The notes beneath the pieces were generated by a model that saw only the letters and a list, made by a program, of their open reading frames with translations, had not been told where the DNA came from and did no database searches. A DNA stretch of 6,361 bases. Origin: Planctomycetota bacterium. Its GTDB lineage: Bacteria > Planctomycetota > UBA11346. Position numbers and translations under genes: made by a program. Positions 1 to 4,632 of this stretch are shown here, piece after piece. Position 1 is the stretch's first letter. The number at the start of each line of letters is the position of its first letter. Location of the stretch: the NCBI GenBank assembly GCA_013816645.1, contig JACDEC010000179.1:1-6361 (forward strand), given 5' to 3'.

Positions 1-2
1 CG

Positions 3-9
3 CTCCTCT
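3..9 (-). promoter_or_regulatory. Shine-Dalgarno sequence of a gene starting off the left edge
   Basis: Read on the minus strand, these bases give AGAGGAG, a near-consensus ribosome-binding site. It is followed by only two more bases before the window ends, so the start codon would fall just outside. It lies about 32 bp beyond the ispF stop codon on the same strand, as expected for the next gene of a gcvH-ispF transcript. The identity of that gene cannot be read here; ispF is followed by different genes in different phyla. Confidence 0.5.
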
Positions 10-40
10 GTTGAACCACTCCACGTTCGTCAGGCGCCGT

Positions 41-520
41 TCACCGGCTTTCGAGCAGCACCACGACCTGCGCGGCGATCGCGCGCTTGTCGCCGATCGC
101 ATCGAGTTGCTCGTTGGTCCGCGCCTTCATCCCGACCCGGTCCTCGTCGATGCCCAGCAGGTGCGCTACGCGTCGGCGCATCGCCGGCTTGTGCGCGCCC
201 AGCCGTGGCGCCTGGGCGATCACGTTGACGTCGACGTTGGCGATCGTCCATTGCCCCAGGGCATGCAAGCCGAGCACCGCGCGCACGAACTCGCTGCTGT
301 CGCGCCCACGGTGCGCGGGATCGGTGTCGGGAAAATGCTCGCCGAGATCGCCCGACGCGGTGGCACCGAGCAGGGCGTCGCACAGCGCATGCAGCACGAC
401 ATCGCCATCGCTGTGGGCGATCAGCCGATACTCGCAGGGGATGGCTACGCCGGCCAGGACGATGCCGTTTCCGGGCTCGAGGCGATGGATGTCGTAGCCG
501 ATGCCGACGCGGGAAGTCAT
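41..520 (-). CDS. ispF: 2-C-methyl-D-erythritol 2,4-cyclodiphosphate synthase (IspF)
   Basis: This is the cytoplasmic enzyme of the MEP (non-mevalonate) isoprenoid pathway. It cyclises CDP-methylerythritol 2-phosphate to MEcDP with release of CMP, and the family is a homotrimer. The 159-residue length is typical. Metal ligands fit the family: D10 and H12 in GIGYDIH, and H44 in DVVLHALCDALLG. The substrate loop HSDGDV is at 36-41 and DLGEHFPD at 58-65. T135 and E137 in KARTNEQLDAIG sit at the CMP-binding position, where most proteobacterial enzymes read KATTTEKLGFTG; that divergent tail is more like planctomycete-type enzymes (recalled, not searched). The ATG at 520 is chosen because homology begins with MTSRVGIGYD. 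The reading frame stays open up to 601, but that extension is translated repeat. No good Shine-Dalgarno precedes 520 (CCCTCCCT), and the end of a heptad inverted repeat lies 7 nt upstream. It is probably co-transcribed with gcvH. Confidence 0.96.
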   Translation of the reverse strand: MTSRVGIGYDIHRLEPGNGIVLAGVAIPCEYRLIAHSDGDVVLHALCDALLGATASGDLGEHFPDTDPAHRGRDSSEFVRAVLGLHALGQWTIANVDVNVIAQAPRLGAHKPAMRRRVAHLLGIDEDRVGMKARTNEQLDAIGDKRAIAAQVVVLLESR

Positions 521-527
521 AGGGAGG

Positions 528-616
528 GTGCGGCGTGCGATGTGCGATGTGCGAAGGCGTGGCAACCAAGGCGGATCGGCTGCGTACATCGCACGCCGCA
601 CGCCGCACGCCGCACC
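528..616. repeat. Inverted array of 7-bp GTGCGNN units between gcvH and ispF
   Basis: The left arm (528-555, plus strand) consists of four heptads: GTGCGGC, GTGCGAT, GTGCGAT, GTGCGAA. The right arm, read on the minus strand from about 615 down to 583, is GTGC-GGC three times, then GTGCGAT, then a degenerate unit. On the plus strand it appears as GCACGCC three times in tandem (591-611). The two arms pair: GTGCGGCGTGCGATGTGCG (528-546) is the reverse complement of 583-601 at 18 of 19 positions, leaving a loop of about 36 nt. In the gcvH-ispF mRNA this would form a very GC-rich stem whose 3' edge lies 7 nt before the ispF start codon. There is no T-run, so it is not an ordinary intrinsic terminator. 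It could be an mRNA-stability or attenuation element, or a REP-like dispersed repeat. Confidence 0.85.
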
Positions 617-623
617 GCGGCCA

Positions 624-992
624 TCACTTCTTCAACTGCGCCTGGTAGTCCGCCCCGCTCATCAGTCCCTTGAGCGGCTCGGCTGCGCTCGGCTTGATGC
701 GTACGAACCAGCCTTTGCCCATCGGGTCGCTGTTGACCAGTTCGGGATTCGTCGCCAAGGCGGGGTTGACCGCCACCACCTCGCCGTCGACCGGGCTGTA
801 GTAGTCGTTCACCGATTTGACCGATTCGATCTCGGCGCAGGGTTTGCCGCGCGAGAGCTTCTGCCCCGCTTTGGGCAGCTCGACATGGATGACCTCGCCG
901 ACCTCGCCGGCCGCGAAGGGCGACAGCCCGATGACGACGTGTGCGCCATCCTGACGAGCCCATTCGTGCGTGGGAAGGTAGCATTCGCTCAT
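624..992 (-). CDS. gcvH: Glycine cleavage system H protein
   Basis: This is the lipoyl carrier of the glycine cleavage complex. Its swinging lipoyl-lysine shuttles the aminomethyl group from glycine decarboxylase (P) to the T protein and is reoxidised by the L protein. The 122-residue product is close to the usual 125-130. The N-terminal YLPTHEW (residues 5-11) matches the family's opening strand. The lipoylation motif is IESVKSVND with K59 as the modified lysine, followed by YSPVDGEVVAVNPAL (65-79). The PELVNSDPMGKGWFVRIKP block at 83-101 is characteristic. The ATG at 992 is supported by GAGGG five bases upstream (minus strand). No gcvT or gcvP is in the window, so it acts with partners encoded elsewhere. 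It lies upstream of ispF in the same direction, 103 bp apart. The function is clear; the pairing with ispF has no obvious biochemical logic. Confidence 0.96.
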   Translation of the reverse strand: MSECYLPTHEWARQDGAHVVIGLSPFAAGEVGEVIHVELPKAGQKLSRGKPCAEIESVKSVNDYYSPVDGEVVAVNPALATNPELVNSDPMGKGWFVRIKPSAAEPLKGLMSGADYQAQLKK

Positions 993-1260
993 GGTCGCCC
1001 TCGGCCGGCCAGGATGGTTCCGACGTACCCAGCCGCAAGGGTCTGGCGGCCTGGTTGCATCCCTGGTAACCTTCGTAACTGTATCCTACACCGCGGGCTA
1101 CGACCGCATGGCGCCATCCAGCCGGGGTTGAGCCCCGATCACCGGCGAGCTACCGTGACCAACGGGCACGGACTCCGGCACGATATCAGTGCAAGCGTCT
1201 CCGCCACATGTCCGTCGACTCCACAACGCGCTTACCGCGCGACCCCGAGGCTGGCCCAGC
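993..1260. promoter_or_regulatory. Divergent intergenic region between gcvH and the kinase gene
   Basis: No convincing gene is seen here. Since gcvH leaves leftward and the kinase gene rightward, promoters for both should lie here. Visible elements are a GTAAC direct repeat with 4-bp spacing (1066-1070 and 1075-1079), a perfect palindrome ATGGCGCCAT (1108-1117) and a small GGGG-loop-CCCC hairpin (1124-1136). A weak sigma70-like pair on the plus strand is TTGAGC (1128-1133) with TACCGT (1151-1156) at 17-bp spacing. This matches consensus only partially and could be chance in a GC-rich region. No comparable minus-strand pair was found for gcvH, and no glycine-riboswitch core was recognised. Confidence 0.4.
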
Positions 1261-2511
1261 GTGACCGGAACCACCAGCGAGCTCGACGAGGATTTCCGCT
1301 ATGGCCAATTGGCCATCGAAGGGCGGCTGATCACGCCCGACCAGTTCGACGCGGCCATGGACAAGGTCAAGTCGTCGCAGAAGTCCCTGCCCGACGTGCT
1401 GGTCTCGGAGGGCTGGGTCGACCGCCAGACCGCCGACCGCCTGACCAAGGCGCTGCGCCGGATCATGCGCGACGAGCGCGCCAAGTCCGAAGGCGGCATG
1501 CTGGTCAAGAAGCAGATCGGCGGCTACAAGCTGATCCGGCGCATCGGCGAGGGCGGCATGGGCGAGGTCTACCTCGCCGAGCAGTTGACCATGCACCGCA
1601 CGGTCGCGCTCAAGATCCTGCATTCGAAGTGGGCCGACGACGAGGAGTTCCGCAAGCGCTTCCTGCTCGAGGCGCGCGCCGCCGGCAAGCTCTCCAACGT
1701 CAACCTGATCCAGGTCTACGACGTCGGCAAATACCAGGGCAAATACTACTTCTCGATGGAGTACATCGACGGCGTCACCGTCGAGGACCTGATCCGCCAC
1801 CAGGGCGCGCTCGAGGCCGAGAAGGCCATCGACATAACGCTGCAGGTCTCGCAGGCGCTGAAGTACCTCGCCACCCACAACATCGTGCATCGCGACATCA
1901 AGCCGGCGAACATGATGATGACCAAGGACGAGGTGGTGAAGCTCGGCGATTTCGGCTTCATCCAGTCGGTGTTCGACGCCGAGCTGATGCAGGAAGGCAC
2001 CACCATCGGCACGCCCGACTACATCAGCCCCGAGCAGGCGCGCGGCGAGCGCAACCTCGACGTGCGGTCCGACATCTATTCGCTCGGCGCCAGCCTCTTC
2101 CACATGCTCACCGGCGCGACGCTCTACCAGGGCTCGGTCAGCAAGGTGATGCGCGATCACATCGACACCGAGCCGCCCGACATCGACACGCTGCGCAAGG
2201 ACGTGCCCAAGGAACTGGTCCGCATCCTCAAGAAGATGATGGCCAAGCAGCCGATCGACCGCTACCAGTCTCCCGACGAGCTGATCAAGGACCTGGAGAT
2301 GAGCCGTATCGATACGGCGTCCCAGGATGGCCAACTGCCCAGCTCGCGCAGCCAGATCATGAACGTGATCTCGGCTGAGAAGGACCGCATCACCGCGCTC
2401 GAGGCCCAGGTGGGCCGGCAGGTGCGATCCAATCTGGTGCTGATGGTGACCGCGGCGGCCGGCTGGGCGGCGGCGGCGGCGCTGCTCGCGGTGCTGCTGG
2501 CGCGTCGCTGA
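1261..2511 (+). CDS. Tail-anchored eukaryote-like Ser/Thr protein kinase
   Basis: The product is predicted to phosphorylate Ser/Thr residues on cytoplasmic proteins while held at the inner membrane. It has 416 residues from the GTG at 1261. Residues 10-68 form a helical domain (YGQLAIEGRLITPDQFDAAM, then LPDVLVSEGWV) resembling the N-terminal domain of type II secretion ATPases. The kinase domain is about 89-346 and complete: P-loop GEGGMGEVYLA (96-106), VALK with K118, helix-C E137, HRDIKPAN with D212 and N217, DFG at 230-232, GTPDYISPEQ (250-259) and SDIYSLG with D271. A short charged helix (371-391) leads to one hydrophobic span (392-414) ending in RR, so there is no extracytoplasmic sensor. 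GAGG ten bases upstream supports this GTG. A GTG at 1189 would add 24 residues of Pro/Arg-rich sequence without homology. The next gene encodes an FHA-domain cyclase, a plausible phosphothreonine reader. Start confidence is moderate. Confidence 0.93.
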   Translation: MTGTTSELDEDFRYGQLAIEGRLITPDQFDAAMDKVKSSQKSLPDVLVSEGWVDRQTADRLTKALRRIMRDERAKSEGGMLVKKQIGGYKLIRRIGEGGMGEVYLAEQLTMHRTVALKILHSKWADDEEFRKRFLLEARAAGKLSNVNLIQVYDVGKYQGKYYFSMEYIDGVTVEDLIRHQGALEAEKAIDITLQVSQALKYLATHNIVHRDIKPANMMMTKDEVVKLGDFGFIQSVFDAELMQEGTTIGTPDYISPEQARGERNLDVRSDIYSLGASLFHMLTGATLYQGSVSKVMRDHIDTEPPDIDTLRKDVPKELVRILKKMMAKQPIDRYQSPDELIKDLEMSRIDTASQDGQLPSSRSQIMNVISAEKDRITALEAQVGRQVRSNLVLMVTAAAGWAAAAALLAVLLARR

Positions 2512-2615
2512 CGCGACGCTTGCAACGACCCGGTCGCCGGCGCGTCGAACGTCGCTCGGCCACCGGACGCCCATCCCCCATTGCCCGCGACCGGTGCGCG
2601 GACTAAGGTCGGGTC

Positions 2616-4517
2616 ATGTTCGAATTGGTGTTCCTCACGGGTGCGCGCGCCGGGCAGGTGGTTCCGGTCGTCAAGACCCTGCTCGCCGGCCGCAGCCCGG
2701 AGTGCTCGCTCGAGGTTCCCGACCCGAACACCAGCCGCCAGCACAGCCGGTTCATCTTCGACGGCTCGAGCGTGGTGGTCGCCGACAACGGCTCCTCGAA
2801 CGGCACCTACCTCAACGAGGTGCGCCTGACCGCGCCGCAGCGCCTGAACCACGACGACATCGTGCGCATGGGCGAGTCGCGCATCCGTTTCCAGGTGCGC
2901 AGCCGCAGCGGCAGCACCAGCGACTCGAATCCCAGCTCGATCTTCGGTTTCAAGGAAGCCGAGGAGGACCTCAGCCAGAGCATCGTGCTTTCGGTCAAGG
3001 ACCTGCCCAAGAACGTGCAGAGCCCCGAGGTGCTGGCCAGCCGGCTCAACGCGATCATGAACGTCTCCAAGGCGCTGGTGAACATCCGCCAGCTCCAGCA
3101 GGTCTTCGACAAGATCCTCGACGCGCTGTTCGAGGTCTTCCCCCAGGCCGACCGCGGCTTCCTCATGCTCGGCGACGACATCGGCAAGCTCGAGCCCAAG
3201 GCGATCCGCCAGCGCGGCCGCGGGGTCACCGAGAACATCTCGGTGTCGACCACGATCTGCCGGCAGGCGCTCGAGAAGAAGGGCGCGGTGCTGTTCGACG
3301 ATTCGAAGTCGAGCGACTTCGACCAGGGCCAGTCGATCGTCTCCCTGCGCATCCGCAGCGCGATGACCGTGCCGTTGATGGTCGAGGAGAACGTGCTCGG
3401 CCTGCTGCAGATCGACACCCCGGATCGCAACCACGCCTTCACCGTCGAGGACCTCGCGCTGGCCATCGCGGTCAGCCAGCAGGCCGCCATCGCGCTGCAC
3501 AACGCCCAGCTGCTCGACACCGTCGAGCGCGAGGCGACCCTGCGCAACAACCTGCGCCGCTTCCTCGCCGGACCGGTCGCCGACCAGGTCATCAAGGGCC
3601 AGCTCGACTTCGCGCTCGGTGGGCGCACCTGCACGGCGACGGTGCTGTTCTCGGACATCATCGGGTTCACCCGCATGTCCGAATCGCTCGAGCCGGAACG
3701 CGTGGTCGCGCTGATGAACGGCTACTTCAGCCGGATGGTGCCGTGCATCGAGCAGAACAGCGGTTCGGTCGACAAGTTCATGGGCGACGCGATCATGGCC
3801 GTGTGGGGCGTGCCGATCGACAAGGGCGATTCGGCGCTCAACGGCGTGCTCGCCGCACTGGCGATGCAGAACGCGCTGGTCGGCTTCAACAGCCTGCAGG
3901 CCGCCGACGGCAATCCGCAGGTGGCGATGGGCATCGGCCTGAATTCCGGTCGCCTGGTCGCCGGTAACATCGGCACCGAGAGCCGCAGCGAGTACACCGT
4001 GCTCGGCGACACGGTGAACACCGCCCAGCGCCTCGAATCGAATGCCGGCGGCGGGCAGATCCTGGTCTCGACCGGCACCTGGACGGCGCTCGCCGGCATC
4101 GGTTTCGGCATCGCCATGCCGCCGCTCAAGGTGAAGAACCGCACCGAGCCGGTGTCGCCGTTCTCCCTGCGCGGACTGCGCACCCCAGCCGACGAGATCG
4201 TCCTGCACCTGCCCGTGCGCATCGGCGCCAATCGCGCGTGGTTGACCCGTCGGCTCGCCGACCGCAGCTTCCTGCTCCTGCACGCCGCGGAACTCGACGT
4301 CTGCGCCGCGTCGCTGGTCACCGCCGCGATCGAATGGCCGGGCGTCGATCTCGGCAAGGCGGCGATGGAATCGGTGCTGCCGAACCAAGCCAGCGACGGC
4401 ATGCTGCTGCGCAGCCAGATCCGGCTCACCGACGACACGCTCGCCGGCCTGCTCGCCGACAAGCCGGTGACCTGCGCGGTCGAATGGGAATCGATGGCGC
4501 GCACCGCCGTGTCGTAG
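2616..4517 (+). CDS. FHA-GAF class III adenylate cyclase
   Basis: The 633-residue soluble protein is predicted to make cAMP from ATP. The FHA domain (about 1-95) has GRS at 25-27, SRQH at 40-43 and NGSSNGTYLN at 58-67, the classic phosphothreonine-binding pattern. A linker (96-140) leads to a GAF domain (about 143-300, ending near GLLQID and QQAAIALHNAQLL). A coiled connector (295-330) precedes the cyclase domain (about 337-521). Catalytic residues are present: metal-binding D347 (FSDI) and D391 (KFMGDA), adenine-contacting K387, N468 and R472 (VNTAQR). The usual substrate-specifying Asp, seven residues before the Asn, is T461; the Lys/Thr pair places it in class IIIb, which includes bicarbonate-responsive cyclases. 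The C-terminal part, about 522-633, is unassigned. AAGG seven bases upstream of the ATG supports the start. Guanylate cyclase activity is unlikely given K387, but only assay can settle it. The gene lies 104 bp after the kinase gene. Confidence 0.95.
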   Translation: MFELVFLTGARAGQVVPVVKTLLAGRSPECSLEVPDPNTSRQHSRFIFDGSSVVVADNGSSNGTYLNEVRLTAPQRLNHDDIVRMGESRIRFQVRSRSGSTSDSNPSSIFGFKEAEEDLSQSIVLSVKDLPKNVQSPEVLASRLNAIMNVSKALVNIRQLQQVFDKILDALFEVFPQADRGFLMLGDDIGKLEPKAIRQRGRGVTENISVSTTICRQALEKKGAVLFDDSKSSDFDQGQSIVSLRIRSAMTVPLMVEENVLGLLQIDTPDRNHAFTVEDLALAIAVSQQAAIALHNAQLLDTVEREATLRNNLRRFLAGPVADQVIKGQLDFALGGRTCTATVLFSDIIGFTRMSESLEPERVVALMNGYFSRMVPCIEQNSGSVDKFMGDAIMAVWGVPIDKGDSALNGVLAALAMQNALVGFNSLQAADGNPQVAMGIGLNSGRLVAGNIGTESRSEYTVLGDTVNTAQRLESNAGGGQILVSTGTWTALAGIGFGIAMPPLKVKNRTEPVSPFSLRGLRTPADEIVLHLPVRIGANRAWLTRRLADRSFLLLHAAELDVCAASLVTAAIEWPGVDLGKAAMESVLPNQASDGMLLRSQIRLTDDTLAGLLADKPVTCAVEWESMARTAVS

Positions 4518-4528
4518 GAGCGGGCGGC

Positions 4529-4630
4529 ATGAACACGGCTCCGTCTGACTTCTGGCTTGATCAACGTCCGTCCTCGGACCCCGCCATGGCCACCCCTTCG
4601 GGGCGCCGGCGCGACGCCGTCGTGGCTTAG
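4529..4630 (+). CDS. Possible 33-codon small ORF upstream of the aminopeptidase
   Basis: The ATG at 4529 is preceded by GGAG at 4517-4520, eight bases away, a better ribosome-binding site than that of the downstream gene. The peptide begins MNTAPSDFWLDQ and ends RRRDAVVA. It has no signal peptide, membrane span or recognised motif. Its TAG stop (4628-4630) is separated by two bases from the aminopeptidase ATG, which itself lacks a clear Shine-Dalgarno. This arrangement suits translational coupling or a leader peptide. The Shine-Dalgarno overlaps the cyclase stop codon. Against it: the reading frame is open well upstream, as is common by chance at this GC, and the peptide resembles nothing known to me. 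It could be non-coding. Confidence 0.3.
   Translation: MNTAPSDFWLDQRPSSDPAMATPSGRRRDAVVA
4566..4618 (+). other. Three consecutive short hairpins before the aminopeptidase start
   Basis: The first is GTCCG-TCCT-CGGAC (4566-4579), a perfect 5-bp stem. The second is GGC-CA-CCCC-TTC-GGGG-C-GCC (4588-4607), seven pairs with an internal loop. The third is GGCG-CGA-CGCC (4608-4618). All are read on the plus strand, inside the possible small ORF and upstream of the ATG at 4633. None is followed by a T-run, so intrinsic termination is not supported. Some pairing is expected by chance in GC-rich DNA, so a regulatory role is only a possibility. Confidence 0.35.
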
Positions 4631-4632
4631 GC

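Noticed and set aside
521..601. A longer ispF start at 601 adding 27 residues.
   Set aside because: The extension is translated heptad repeat with no homology, and IspF proteins begin right at the GIGYDIH strand; 159 residues is the normal length.
528..616. CRISPR array or intrinsic terminator.
   Set aside because: The units are 7 bp with no spacers, which excludes CRISPR; there is no T-run after the stem in either direction, which argues against an intrinsic terminator.
993..1188. Glycine riboswitch upstream of gcvH.
   Set aside because: Glycine riboswitches often control gcv genes, but I could not recognise the conserved core in either orientation. A covariance-model search would settle it.
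501..2378. A 625-codon plus-strand frame running across gcvH and the kinase gene.
   Set aside because: It crosses the repeat array and the antisense of gcvH, and its kinase part is out of frame and Arg/Pro-rich. No domain is visible.
1186..2574. A 462-codon minus-strand frame opposite the kinase gene.
   Set aside because: Low-complexity Leu/Asp/His/Val-rich translation without motifs, while the plus strand encodes every kinase motif.
3999..4020. D465 in LGDTVN as the substrate-specifying Asp of a Lys/Asp (class IIIa-type) cyclase.
   Set aside because: The determinant lies seven residues before the catalytic Asn (N468), which is T461; D465 is the ordinary Asp of the GDxVN motif.
4179..4514. 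PilZ (c-di-GMP-binding) domain at the C-terminus of the cyclase.
   Set aside because: Some arginines are present, but neither the RxxxR motif nor a D/N-x-S-x-x-G motif can be found in the right order.
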